Positions 38,698 to 47,142 of a stretch of DNA of 64,000 bases are shown piece after piece. Every line of letters starts with the position of its first letter. Within the stretch, counting starts at the first letter, position 1. The position numbers were made by a program, and so were the translations under genes. The DNA is from Syntrophomonas palmitatica JCM 14374 (GTDB taxonomy: Bacteria; Bacillota; Syntrophomonadia; Syntrophomonadales; Syntrophomonadaceae), in NCBI RefSeq assembly GCF_001311885.1, contig NZ_BBCE01000013.1:29815-93814 (forward strand), given 5' to 3'. The notes beneath the pieces are model-generated. The model was not told the DNA's origin. It made no database searches and saw only the letters and a program-made list of their open reading frames with translations.

Positions 38698-38991
38698 GTG
38701 CGCGCGTATGAGATGATGTTCGTTCTCAAGCCGGACCTGGAGGAAGAACAATTCGCGGAAACGAAGGACAGGCTTAAAAAAATTATAGCCGATTTCGGGG
38801 GCGAATTTATCCGGGAACTGGACGGTTGGGGAAAAAAACGTCTCGCTTATGCCGTTGAAAAGTATACGGAAGGCATTTACACCGTATGGCACTTCAATGG
38901 CAAGCCTGAGACCGTTCAGGAACTGGACCGGGTCATCAAAATATCAGACAGGTTCTTGCGCCACATTATTGTCCGACAGGATGAAAAATAG
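38698..38991 (+). CDS. rpsF: Ribosomal protein S6
   Basis: A 97-residue S6 protein starting MRAYEMMFVLKPDLEEEQF, with GWGKKRLAYAVEKYTEGIYT in the middle and a short C-terminus. GTG 38698 follows GGGAGG with normal spacing. First gene of the rpsF-ssb-rpsR operon. S6 binds S18 on the 30S platform. Confidence 0.97.
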   Translation: MRAYEMMFVLKPDLEEEQFAETKDRLKKIIADFGGEFIRELDGWGKKRLAYAVEKYTEGIYTVWHFNGKPETVQELDRVIKISDRFLRHIIVRQDEK

Positions 38992-39014
38992 CGCTGGTAA
39001 TCGGGGGGAGAATC

Positions 39015-39443
39015 ATGCTGAATAGAGTAATTCTAATAGGTCGTCTGACCCGCGACCCGGAATTGCGGTATACTCCGCAGGGAACAGCGGTATGCCAGTT
39101 TACCCTGGCCATTAACCGCAAATTTAACCGGGAACAAACTGATTTCATTGATATAGTGGTCTGGAGACAGGCTGCGGAACATTGCGCTCAGTACCTGAGC
39201 AAAGGGCAGCTGGCAGCTGTTGAAGGCCGATTGCAGGTCCGTACCTATGAGGGACAGGACGGACAGAAACGCAAAGCAACTGAGGTAGTTGCCGATGATG
39301 TCAGGTTTTTAAGCAAACCGGGATCGGGTTCGGGCAGTGAGCATGCTAAACCCCGCAGTGATAACTGGAGTGATTTGGGACGCGAAGTCACTGCAGATGA
39401 AGTGGTGGATTACATGGAGTCTGACGAAGAGGTGCCATTCTAA
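39015..39443 (+). CDS. ssb: Single-stranded DNA-binding protein
   Basis: A 142-residue SSB with the OB fold starting MLNRVILIGRLTRDPELRYT. The C-terminal acidic tip is MESDEEVPF, in place of the common DDDIPF, which recruits replication and repair partners. Between rpsF and rpsR as in most Firmicutes. Intact. Confidence 0.97.
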   Translation: MLNRVILIGRLTRDPELRYTPQGTAVCQFTLAINRKFNREQTDFIDIVVWRQAAEHCAQYLSKGQLAAVEGRLQVRTYEGQDGQKRKATEVVADDVRFLSKPGSGSGSEHAKPRSDNWSDLGREVTADEVVDYMESDEEVPF

Positions 39444-39462
39444 GGCATAGGAGGGAATAAGC

Positions 39463-39687
39463 TTGAAAAAGGAACGGAGGAAGAAGAGGCGGCAGTGTAA
39501 TTTCTGCGCCGATAAGATAGAATCAATCGATTATAAGGAAATTGGCCGCCTGCGCCGTTATGTTACCGAGCGCGGCAAAATTTTGCCCCGCAGGATTACG
39601 GGCAATTGTGCCCATCATCAACGGCAGTTAACCGTAGCCATTAAGAGAGCGCGCACTATGGCTCTCTTGCCTTATACGGCTGAATAG
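39463..39687 (+). CDS. rpsR: Ribosomal protein S18
   Basis: A 74-residue basic protein with [20 protein letters not shown] and [19 protein letters not shown], the S18 signature. It retains Cys pairs of the zinc-binding (C+) form: CNFC, a later Cys and His. TTG 39463 follows GGAGGG. A terminator follows. Confidence 0.96.
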   Translation: MKKERRKKRRQCNFCADKIESIDYKEIGRLRRYVTERGKILPRRITGNCAHHQRQLTVAIKRARTMALLPYTAE

Positions 39688-39700
39688 AAAAAGTGTTACA

Positions 39701-39728
39701 GGGCTCTCGCCAGCGAGAGCCCTTTTTT
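39701..39728 (+). terminator. Terminator of rpsF-ssb-rpsR
   Basis: GGGCTCTCG-CCAG-CGAGAGCCC is a perfect 9-bp stem followed by T6. Confidence 0.92.
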
Positions 39729-39805
39729 AATGCTGAATCCTATCCTTCTTTCAGGCAGGAAAAGATTGCCCATTTGCAGAATTCCTAAACAGGAGGTGGG
39801 AGTTT

Positions 39806-40123
39806 TTGCGGGTGAAAAATAGAGAACTGGATATAGCTAAAAATTTAAAAATGATTGATTGGCTGAAAGCCGAATTGATAGATGCGGTTGCCGAGCTGTT
39901 CAAATCATTGTTAAAATCGGGAAGTGAAGCAGTCAGTGACGCTCTGGCCACGATAATTATCCTGGCATACCTTTTGGGTCAGCGGGTGGGCCTTAGTTTC
40001 AGCAGCATAGACCAGCGCATACGCAGCAAGCTGCATATAAGCCTGGAGGACTCCCTGGGCGGAGATGAATGGCAGGAAAACCTGTCCGAATTACTGGTCT
40101 ATCTGGAAAAAACAAAGAGGTGA
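39806..40123 (+). CDS. MazG-like family protein
   Basis: A 105-residue helical protein. Its LKMIDWLKAELIDAVAELFK and DALATIIILAYLLGQRVGLS segments resemble the MazG-like proteins encoded between rpsR and the YybS gene in Clostridia. Family members are all-alpha NTP pyrophosphatase relatives, but the full EExxD metal site is not clear here, so activity is doubtful. TTG 39806 has AGGAGG upstream. It is followed 3 nt later by yybS. Confidence 0.7.
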   Translation: MRVKNRELDIAKNLKMIDWLKAELIDAVAELFKSLLKSGSEAVSDALATIIILAYLLGQRVGLSFSSIDQRIRSKLHISLEDSLGGDEWQENLSELLVYLEKTKR

Positions 40124-40126
40124 CGA

Positions 40127-41084
40127 ATGGCATCATTTATTTTATTCTCATTATTGAGCCTGACTCTGGCTTATATCATGGCAGGATGGGCGGCGGCCGC
40201 TCTTCTAACAGCCATAGCCTGGGGTGCGGTAATGATTACTGCGGCATTGTATTTAAAACGCGCCAAGCTCTTGTCTCTATATGGGTTAAACCTGTTGTTA
40301 ATCTATTTTATTGGCGGCAGCGACACCCTTATTTACCTGTTCAGCTTTTTGCTGGCCATATTGCTGATGAGCTACCTGGTCTGGCGGGGCGGGAATTACT
40401 ACGAAGTACAAAAAGGCGGGCATCAGCGCGGTGATTCTTCTGATGTCCGTCTTTATGGGTATGGTCTACTATCAAAACGGGGATCTGAGACAGGAAAATC
40501 TTAAAAAAGAATTTAAACGCTATATAGAACCCAGTATGCAATTTTATGAAAAAGAGGGACTGCTAAAGTTTGACCAAGAAACAGGTTTTACCCGCCAAGA
40601 ACTTGAAAAAAGCATGGCGCAATATATCGATTTTATAAGCAGGCATCTGCCGGCCATTTTCTATCTTCAGGCTGTTATGGTAATATTTTTTACGCTGCTT
40701 TTAGCCGCTTTTGTAAACCGGAGGAGAGGTGATGAACGTCTAAAGAAGAAACCTTATTCCGAGGAGATTATGCCCTGGCAGCTGGTCTGGGTAGCGATTG
40801 GCGGCCTGGCTCTGACTTTATGGGGCAAAAATCGCTCGGTCCCGGTTTTCTATAGCGGCACAAATATTCTGGCAGTAATAATGCCCATTGCCTGCTATTT
40901 CGGCCTGGCCGCGGTAATATTTCAACTGCAAAGAACCAGGGAAGTATACCGGCGGTGGCTTACTGCAGCCTTGGTAGTTTTAAGCATATTCTTTCTGCCA
41001 TCGGCGGTGGTATTTTTAAGCATAGTAGGTTTGTTTGACGCGCTGCTGGACTATCGCAGAATACGCATAGAAAAGGGGGAGTAA
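40127..41084 (+). CDS. DUF2232/YybS-family membrane protein (frameshifted)
   Basis: A 318-residue (corrected) polytopic membrane protein with eight or so hydrophobic segments, found between rpsR and rplI in many Firmicutes as YybS (DUF2232). The frame changes in the A5 run at 40410-40414. Removing one A gives [20 protein letters not shown] and joins both halves. This is one of few breaks here that needs a deletion, not an insertion, to repair. Function unknown. Confidence 0.82.
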
Positions 41085-41088
41085 CCCG

Positions 41089-41538
41089 ATGAAGGTAATT
41101 TTGAGCCGGGAAGTCAAAAACCTGGGCAAAGAGGGTGAAATCAAGGAGGTTGCGGATGGGTATGCCCGAAATTATTTAATTCCCAAGGGATTAGCCAGGG
41201 AGGCCACGACCAGCACCCTGAAAGAAAGCGAGGAAAAGAAACTGCAGGTCCAGAAGAAAAAGGACCGCGAAAAAAATGATGCTGAAAACCTGCGGGACAA
41301 GTTAGCGGGAAAAACCGTGCAGATACAGGCTCGTTCCGGGGGCGGCGACAAACTGTTCGGAGCGGTTACCGCCAAGGAAATTGCTGAAAACATTAAGAGC
41401 CAGTACGCGGTAGACCTCGACAAGAAAAAAATCGACCTTGGCGAACCGATCAAACACCTGGGTGAATACCGGGTGAAGCTCAAAATATATCCCTCCGTGC
41501 AAACAGAAATCACAGTAAAAGTGGTAGCAGCGGAGTAG
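41089..41538 (+). CDS. rplI: Ribosomal protein L9
   Basis: A 149-residue L9 protein: [20 protein letters not shown], then [16 protein letters not shown], a long charged connecting helix, and a C-terminal domain. It binds 23S rRNA near L1 and limits frameshifting. Starts 4 nt after yybS and is probably co-transcribed. Confidence 0.97.
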   Translation: MKVILSREVKNLGKEGEIKEVADGYARNYLIPKGLAREATTSTLKESEEKKLQVQKKKDREKNDAENLRDKLAGKTVQIQARSGGGDKLFGAVTAKEIAENIKSQYAVDLDKKKIDLGEPIKHLGEYRVKLKIYPSVQTEITVKVVAAE

Positions 41539-41553
41539 TCCGGGAGGCAGAAG

Positions 41554-41685
41554 TTGAAGCAGTATCTGGTGAAACAAAAGACCAGGAAAAGCAGCAGGCT
41601 TAATCAGGAACAGGAATTAAACCTCAGAATAGAATCTATCTACCAGCACCTGGATCAGATTTATGGCACCCAGGCTGATACTTAA
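41554..41685 (+). CDS. Small basic hypothetical protein between rplI and lon
   Basis: A 43-residue frame, MKQYLVKQKTRKSSRLNQEQ..., with TTG 41554 and GGGAGG 7-8 nt upstream. It lies 15 nt after rplI and 10 nt before the lon start. The clean start signal and tight spacing argue that it is translated. No family recognised. Confidence 0.5.
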   Translation: MKQYLVKQKTRKSSRLNQEQELNLRIESIYQHLDQIYGTQADT

Positions 41686-41695
41686 AGCCAGTAAG

Positions 41696-43453
41696 ATGAA
41701 CGCAATTGACTTGATGGGTTCAGAACTCATCAGTGACCGGGTTCTGGCCCTTTTGCGCATATTAGCTCAGGATCCGTCTATCTCATCTTTGGACGAGGAA
41801 AATATTCCTGATCTCATGGACCAACTGGAGGCGCAGCTGGCCGAGGTTTATGCGCGTCAGATGGTGGAAGACCGCCTGGAACAAATGATCCAGGACAAAA
41901 TTGACCAAAAATATAGCGAATATATAAGGGATATTAAGCTCGAAATCCTGAAAGAACAAAAACCCAGTTCAGAAAACGCCTGGACCTTAAAAAAGCTGGG
42001 GCGTTTGGAAAAAATGGAATGCACCACGCTGGCGCGTTCGGCTTTGGAAATACTCAGGCCGTCTTCTCTGGACGAAGTTATTGGCCAGGAAAGCGCGGTC
42101 AAATCATTGCTGGCCAAGTTAAACACCCCCTATCCGCAGCACATTTTGTTGTACGGGCCGCCGGGAGTGGGCAAAACCACCTGTGCCCGTCTGGTTTTGG
42201 AGATGGTGCGCGGTCGCCAAAAGAGCATATTTTCTGCGGATGCGCCCTTTGTGGAAGTGGACGGCACCACCCTGCGCTGGGACCCACGCGAATCTACCAA
42301 TCCTCTGTTGGGTTCGGTTCACGATCCCATCTACCAGGGAGCGCGAAAGGAACTGGCCGAAGAGGGCATCCCTGAACCGAAACTCGGACTGGTTTCAGAA
42401 GCCCACGGAGGAATTCTCTTCATTGATGAAATTGGAGACATGGAACCCATCCTGCAGAGCAAACTTTTAAAGGTCATGGAGGACAAACGGGTTTATTTTG
42501 AGTCATCATATTATGATCCCCATGATGAACGCATTCCCCGTTATATCAAACAGATGTTTGAACAGGGAGTGCCGGCCGATTTCGTTTTAATCGGGGCTAC
42601 TACCCGCAACCGCGAGGAAATTACCCCCGCTTTCCGTTCGCGCTGTATGGAAGTGTTTTTTGAGCCTTTAAGCAGTGAGAATATCAAACAGATTGTCAGA
42701 ATGTCTGCGCGCAAGCTCAAAATATTTATTGATTACGGCGTGGAGGATATTATCGCCGAGTATACATCCGAAGGCCGGGGCGCCAATAAAATCCTGGTCG
42801 ATGCCTATGCCATCGCTTTAAATGAAGAAACCGCCGCAGCCCGTGTTAAGGTCAAAGCAGAGCACATTTATGAAGCCATTCAGAACAGCCGTCTGGCCCC
42901 GCACACCTGGAACAAAGCCGGCAGAGGCGCTGAAATCGGCAGGATTTTTGCTCTGGGAGCCTGGGGTTATCACGGTACCCTGATGGAGATGGAAGCAGTG
43001 GCATTCCCGGCTGAAAACCCGGGAGAGGGAAAAATCCGCTTCAATGATACCGCGGGAAGCATGGCTCGGGATTCAGTCTTTAACGCCGCTTCGGTTTTAC
43101 GTAAAGAATGCGGAGTGAATCTGAATATTTATGACCTGCACATAAACATTGTGGGCGGCGCCAGGGTGGACGGACCTTCGGCAGGGGCTGCCATTTACCT
43201 GGCTATATACAGTGCGGTTAAACAAATACCCATCCGTCAGGATATCGCCATCACGGGAGAATTGTCATTGCAGGGCAAAATTAAACCGGTGGGGGCTTTA
43301 TACGAAAAAATATGCGGCGCCCGGCAAGCCGGCATGCAAAAAGTCCTCATTCCTTATGAAAACCTGAAGGATATCCCCATAAATATAGAGGGCATTGAAC
43401 TGATCCCTATCGAAAACATAGGCCAGGCCCGTCAGCACGTATGTATAGAATAA
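41696..43453 (+). CDS. Lon-family ATP-dependent protease (LonB/LonC type)
   Basis: A 585-residue AAA+ protease with an N-terminal helical region, Walker A GPPGVGKTT and Walker B GGILFIDEIGDM. The C-terminal Lon protease domain has catalytic DGPSAGAAI (Ser) and KPVGALYEKICGA (Lys). No transmembrane segment interrupts the AAA+ domain and no long Lon N-domain is present, which fits the clostridial LonB/LonC groups. Replicative helicase dnaB, common at this place, is absent. The start is ATG 41696; an upstream in-frame ATG 41663 is possible. Confidence 0.88.
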   Translation: MNAIDLMGSELISDRVLALLRILAQDPSISSLDEENIPDLMDQLEAQLAEVYARQMVEDRLEQMIQDKIDQKYSEYIRDIKLEILKEQKPSSENAWTLKKLGRLEKMECTTLARSALEILRPSSLDEVIGQESAVKSLLAKLNTPYPQHILLYGPPGVGKTTCARLVLEMVRGRQKSIFSADAPFVEVDGTTLRWDPRESTNPLLGSVHDPIYQGARKELAEEGIPEPKLGLVSEAHGGILFIDEIGDMEPILQSKLLKVMEDKRVYFESSYYDPHDERIPRYIKQMFEQGVPADFVLIGATTRNREEITPAFRSRCMEVFFEPLSSENIKQIVRMSARKLKIFIDYGVEDIIAEYTSEGRGANKILVDAYAIALNEETAAARVKVKAEHIYEAIQNSRLAPHTWNKAGRGAEIGRIFALGAWGYHGTLMEMEAVAFPAENPGEGKIRFNDTAGSMARDSVFNAASVLRKECGVNLNIYDLHINIVGGARVDGPSAGAAIYLAIYSAVKQIPIRQDIAITGELSLQGKIKPVGALYEKICGARQAGMQKVLIPYENLKDIPINIEGIELIPIENIGQARQHVCIE

Positions 43454-43500
43454 CCATAAAAGCTGCTGTTTGCGCGTTTTACAACCATTACAGCAACATG

Positions 43501-43527
43501 AACCCGTAATAACGGGTTTATTTTTTT
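43501..43527 (+). terminator. Terminator after the lon gene
   Basis: AACCCGT-AATA-ACGGGTT followed by TATTTTTTT. Confidence 0.9.
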
Positions 43528-43608
43528 AAGGCAAACCTGTCTGCAGGTCACAACCATACATTGATTAAATTGTATACCAAAAACATTGACATAGCGGATT
43601 TGGTGTTG

Positions 43609-43637
43609 TTGACACCGAATATTGCATTTGCTAAGAT
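43609..43637 (+). promoter_or_regulatory. Promoter of purA
   Basis: TTGACA (43609-43614), a 17-bp spacer and TAAGAT (43632-43637), 63 bp before the purA start. Confidence 0.75.
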
Positions 43638-43699
43638 TAGCTTGCTTGTTCAAGTTGTGCAGGGAGTTATTTTGTGTGTGGATATCAGGAGGGATGCCG

Positions 43700-44980
43700 G
43701 TGGCCGCGGTAGTTTTAGTAGGCGCCCAGTGGGGGGACGAAGGCAAAGGGAAAATAACCGATTTTCTGGCGGAACGGGCTGACTGTGTGGTCAGATATCA
43801 AGGCGGCAGCAATGCCGGTCATACGGTGGAGGTAAAGCAGGAAAAGTTCATGCTGCATCTGGTGCCTTCGGGTATCCTCTATCCCCAGACCCTTTGTGTG
43901 GTTGGCAATGGCGTGGTTGTCGATATGGGCAAGCTGATTGAAGAACTGGATGGCCTGCAAAAACGGGGCATTGACACCAGCAACCTGCGTATCAGCCTGC
44001 GTGCGCCAGTAGTAATGCCCTATCATAAAAAAATCGATGAACTGGAAGACAGGGACAGCAATATCGGCACCACTAAACGGGGCATCGGGCCTACTTATGC
44101 TGATAAAATAAACCGGATTGGATTTCGCATAGGCGATTTGCTTGAAGAACCCGATATTTTTGAAGCCCGCTTCAAGGCTCAAGTGGCGTATAAAAACCGG
44201 ATTATTAATGAAATCTATAATGAAGAAGGCTTTGATTATAAAGCGCTGCTGGATAAACTCATGTCTGAAGTAGCGGTGCTGAAGCCATACCTGGCCGATA
44301 CTTCCTACCTTATTTATAACTGCATTAAAGAAGGAAAAAAAGTATTGTTTGAAGGAGCACAGGGGACTCTGCTGGATATTGACCACGGGACTTACCCGTA
44401 TGTTACCTCATCTCATCCTATAGCCGGGGGGGCCTGTGTGGGCAGCGGCATCGGGCCTACATCCATTGGCCGGGTTTTAGGAGTTGCCAAAGCCTATACT
44501 ACCAGGGTAGGAGAAGGCCCGTTCCCTACTGAATTAAATGATGAAATCGGCCAAACCTTGCGCGAGCGGGGAGCGGAATTTGGCACCACTACCGGCAGAC
44601 CCCGGCGCTGCGGCTGGCTGGACGCAGTAATCCTGCGTTATGCCGCCCGGGTGAACGGCTTGACCGATTTGGCTATTACCAAGCTGGATGTACTGGATTC
44701 ATTTCCTGTATTGAAGATATGCGTAGCCTATCGTTATAAAGGGAGCCTGTTGCAGGAATTCCCCGATAACATTGGGATTTTGTCCAAATGTGAACCTGAG
44801 TATATGGAATTGCCGGGATGGCAGCAGGACCTGTCAGGTGTTACTGAATACGAACAACTTCCGGATAAAGCCAAAAGGTACATTGAAACCATTGAAGAAT
44901 TGAGCGGGGTAAAACAGGCTATAGTAGCTGTCGGGCCCAAGAGAGAACAAACCATCGTCACACAACGCCTGTATACCTGA
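43700..44980 (+). CDS. purA: Adenylosuccinate synthetase
   Basis: A 426-residue enzyme that joins IMP and aspartate using GTP, the first committed step to AMP. It starts MAAVVLVGAQWGDEGKGKIT with the P-loop, then NAGHTV, GTTKRGIGPTYADK and TTTGRPRRCGWLD. GTG 43700 is preferred over the nearby ATG 43694 because AGGAGGG lies 7 nt before the GTG but directly abuts the ATG. Intact and single-gene. Confidence 0.97.
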   Translation: MAAVVLVGAQWGDEGKGKITDFLAERADCVVRYQGGSNAGHTVEVKQEKFMLHLVPSGILYPQTLCVVGNGVVVDMGKLIEELDGLQKRGIDTSNLRISLRAPVVMPYHKKIDELEDRDSNIGTTKRGIGPTYADKINRIGFRIGDLLEEPDIFEARFKAQVAYKNRIINEIYNEEGFDYKALLDKLMSEVAVLKPYLADTSYLIYNCIKEGKKVLFEGAQGTLLDIDHGTYPYVTSSHPIAGGACVGSGIGPTSIGRVLGVAKAYTTRVGEGPFPTELNDEIGQTLRERGAEFGTTTGRPRRCGWLDAVILRYAARVNGLTDLAITKLDVLDSFPVLKICVAYRYKGSLLQEFPDNIGILSKCEPEYMELPGWQQDLSGVTEYEQLPDKAKRYIETIEELSGVKQAIVAVGPKREQTIVTQRLYT

Positions 44981-45109
44981 CCAATTGGAAAAATCCTGCG
45001 GCCTTACACTGGTGCAGGATGTCTGCCTTAAACAAGCGGATATCCGAGCTGTTTTATCCAAATAATTTGATGATTTATCACCGAGATGTTAGAATAAATA
45101 TGCGATCAA

Positions 45110-45184
45110 GGGCGCGTAACTCAGCGGGAGAGTGCTACCTTCACACGGTAGAAGTCGTGGGTTCGAAACCCTCCGCGCCCACCA
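45110..45184 (+). tRNA. tRNA-Val (CAC)
   Basis: Cloverleaf with acceptor GGGCGCG/CGCGCCC, anticodon arm CTACC-TTCACAC-GGTAG (anticodon CAC), T loop TTCGAAA and encoded CCA. A promoter (TTGATG, 17 bp, TAGAAT at 45090-45095) precedes it. Confidence 0.95.
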
Positions 45185-45200
45185 TTGAAGCATTATAGAG

Positions 45201-45243
45201 GCTGTCCCCCAAATCCAAATGGGATAAAGGGGCAGCTTTTTTT
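45201..45243 (+). terminator. Terminator after tRNA-Val
   Basis: GCTGTCCCC pairs with GGGGCAGC across a loop of about 20 nt, followed by T7. Confidence 0.8.
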
Positions 45244-45317
45244 ACGACTGTATACGAAACTATTTTTTATTAAAATATTTTTTATATTATCGATATATCA
45301 TACAAGGAGATGAGGAT

Positions 45318-45767
45318 ATGTCAGATAATATTATCGAAACCAAGCTCATATCAAAATACCTGTTAAACAACTCCGCCAAAACCGCGGAGGCGGCTAAAAC
45401 CAGCAATAATAACAAATCTACTAACAGCAATAAGACGCAAACGGCTGGTTTGGCTGATGTGCTGGAATTAAGCTCAATGGATACCAATCCGTTTGTATAT
45501 ACCAACTACAATGCTAAAGGGCAATATGAAATCATGCCCACTCTGGCTGATTATCTGAATGATGAAGAAAATGATAGCCGTTCAAACCTGTTTGGAGATG
45601 ATGGCAGCAGTCAAACCAGCCTGGTGGATTTTTTAAACGATTCGTCCTCTCAATCAGGCGCAGATTCATACAGCAGTGTGTTTGATGCCCTGGCTGATGC
45701 TAACCGAACCAGGAACGACTTAATAATAGAGCAGGCCCTGAACAAAATTCAGGGAGTCAATAAATAA
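45318..45767 (+). CDS. Asn/Ser-rich hypothetical protein with short repeats
   Basis: A 149-residue acidic, low-complexity protein (many N, S, D) without a signal peptide. A short degenerate motif recurs: LADVLELSS, LADYLNDEE, LVDFLNDSS and VFDALADAN at residues about 45, 76, 101 and 124. This suggests repeated helical docking elements in a disordered chain. ATG 45318 has AAGGAGATGAGG upstream, and its own terminator follows. No family recognised. Confidence 0.7.
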   Translation: MSDNIIETKLISKYLLNNSAKTAEAAKTSNNNKSTNSNKTQTAGLADVLELSSMDTNPFVYTNYNAKGQYEIMPTLADYLNDEENDSRSNLFGDDGSSQTSLVDFLNDSSSQSGADSYSSVFDALADANRTRNDLIIEQALNKIQGVNK

Positions 45768-45789
45768 GAACAAATAAAGCTGCAAAACA

Positions 45790-45819
45790 AAAGACCTCGC
45801 TCATATGGGCGGGGTTTTG
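45790..45819 (+). terminator. Terminator after the Asn/Ser-rich gene
   Basis: CCTCGCTC-ATAT-GGGCGGGG (with G-U pairs) preceded by A-rich sequence and followed by TTTT. Confidence 0.75.
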
Positions 45820-45897
45820 CTATGTTTGTGAGATTGTTCGCTCCCCCTTTCCCCCGCCGCCCAAAATCATTATTATATAGTAGAATGGAGGGATAAA

Positions 45898-46493
45898 ATG
45901 ATAATTGGCATTGACATAGACAACACCATCAGCCATACCACGGAAATGATAATGCACTACGTAAGAATATACGGTGAGGAGCAGGGCATAAACACAAAAG
46001 CCGATTACAGCCAGTATTACCTGGAGGATTCCCTGGGCTGGCCGATTGAGACTGTGGATACATTTCTGGAGGGGTACCTGCCCTACATTTACCGTGAGGT
46101 ACAGCCCAAGCTGAGGCCATTGAGGTTATACAGGAATTAAAGGATCAACACGAACTGGTGTTAATCACTTCCCGCAATGTACAATTTCCCCGAATCGAAG
46201 AAATAACCAAAGAGTGGCTTGAGCAATACGGCATAGTCTATGATCGCTTAATTTTAAACACTACCCCCAATCTGCATCATTTCAGCAAACTGGAGGTTTG
46301 TCTGCAGAATGGGATTCAGATCATGATCGAGGATCATCACCAGCTGGCGGAAGAGATTGCGCAAACAATGCCGGTGATTCTGTTTGATTATCCCTATAAC
46401 CGTCATTTGGAATCCGATAACATTATCCGGGTCCAAACCTGGGCCGAGGTGAAAAGCTGGGTAAAAAGGCTTGAAAAGCGCATAGGTTCTTAG
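45898..46493 (+). CDS. HAD-type 5'(3')-deoxyribonucleotidase-like protein (frameshifted)
   Basis: The product starts MIIGIDIDNTISHTTEMI, the DxDxT motif of HAD phosphatases. Later motifs are LITSRN (motif II Thr/Ser) and IMIEDHHQLAEE (motif IV acid). It fits the YqfW/NT5C nucleotidase group. The frame breaks at 46110: restoring one G (CCC AAG GCT GAG GCC) gives YREVQPKAEAIEVIQELKDQ and a 198-residue protein of usual length. Substrate not determined. Confidence 0.85.
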
Positions 46494-46560
46494 TTATAAG
46501 CGGTTTTCGGCCCTTGAAAAGCCTAGTTTCTTCTGTTAAAATAACTTCGTACCCGTTTGC

Positions 46561-46636
46561 GGAGCCGTGGTGTAGCGGTTAACATGCCGGCCTGTCACGC
46601 CGGAGATCGAGGGTTCAAATCCCTTCGGCTTCGCCA
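46561..46636 (+). tRNA. tRNA-Asp (GTC)
   Basis: Acceptor GGAGCCG/CGGCTTC, anticodon arm GCCGG-CCTGTCAC-GCCGG-type with GTC, T loop TTCAAAT, encoded CCA. The promoter TTGAAA, 17 bp, TAAAAT (46514-46542) precedes it. Confidence 0.95.
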
Positions 46637-46743
46637 TATTATTTTTAAGTTCGATGCAGGCTCTGGTTTTAACGCCCTGAGACCGGACATGCTGCGAGTT
46701 GACGGGGACCAAGACAGCGTTGTAAAATATTAGCATATAAAGT

Positions 46744-46818
46744 GCGGGAGTAGCTCAGTGGCAGAGCACCGGCTTCCCAAGCCGGGTGTCGAGGGTTCGA
46801 ACCCCTTTTCCCGCTCCA
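46744..46818 (+). tRNA. tRNA-Gly (CCC)
   Basis: Acceptor GCGGGAG/TTCCCGC, anticodon arm CCGGC-TTCCCAA-GCCGG with CCC, T loop TTCGAAC, encoded CCA. Its own promoter TTGACG, 18 bp, TAAAAT lies at 46699-46728. Confidence 0.95.
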
Positions 46819-46883
46819 ATGTAAAATCCGGCTGTTTTTTACAGCCTTTAATATTAAATCTGTGAGGAGGAGGTTGGTAAGTT

Positions 46884-47024
46884 TTGAATAAACATCTGGT
46901 TACTATTATTAAACCCGGATTGAAGAGGGAAGGGGACATTAACTGCAGAGAGTGTGCGACATCCTGTCAGTCTGCCTGTAAAACATCCTGTACGGTAGGC
47001 AACCAGCTTTGCCGCAAGGAATAA
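46884..47024 (+). CDS. SCIFF ranthipeptide precursor (six cysteines in forty-five residues)
   Basis: A 46-residue peptide starting at TTG 46884 (GGAGGAGG upstream). It has a leader MNKHLVTIIKPGLKREGDIN, then CRECATSC, QSACKTSC and TVGNQLC, giving exactly six cysteines in the family spacing. SCIFF peptides are near-universal in Clostridia and receive Cys sulfur-to-carbon thioether links from the neighbouring radical SAM enzyme. The final biological role is unsettled. Confidence 0.95.
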   Translation: MNKHLVTIIKPGLKREGDINCRECATSCQSACKTSCTVGNQLCRKE

Positions 47025-47050
47025 GACCATAAGACCGGCTGAAGAAATAG

Positions 47051-47073
47051 AGGGGCGATAAGGCCCCTTTTTT
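47051..47073 (+). terminator. Terminator/attenuator between SCIFF peptide and maturase
   Basis: AGGGGC-GATAAG-GCCCCT followed by T6. Placed between precursor and enzyme genes, it would make precursor mRNA more abundant than maturase mRNA. Confidence 0.8.
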
Positions 47074-47142
47074 ATTGCCTTGAAAGACGGGGAGGGCATT
47101 ATTTGCCTATCCCCGGACCCTATGCCTCGAGGGAGGAGATTT

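Noticed and set aside
39806..40123. Active MazG nucleotide pyrophosphohydrolase
   Set aside because: The helical pattern fits MazG-like proteins, but the complete acidic metal-binding motif is not evident.
46536..46939. Minus-strand frames across tRNA-Asp and tRNA-Gly
   Set aside because: Translations with KGFEPSI/KGFEPST are well-known antisense tRNA artefacts.
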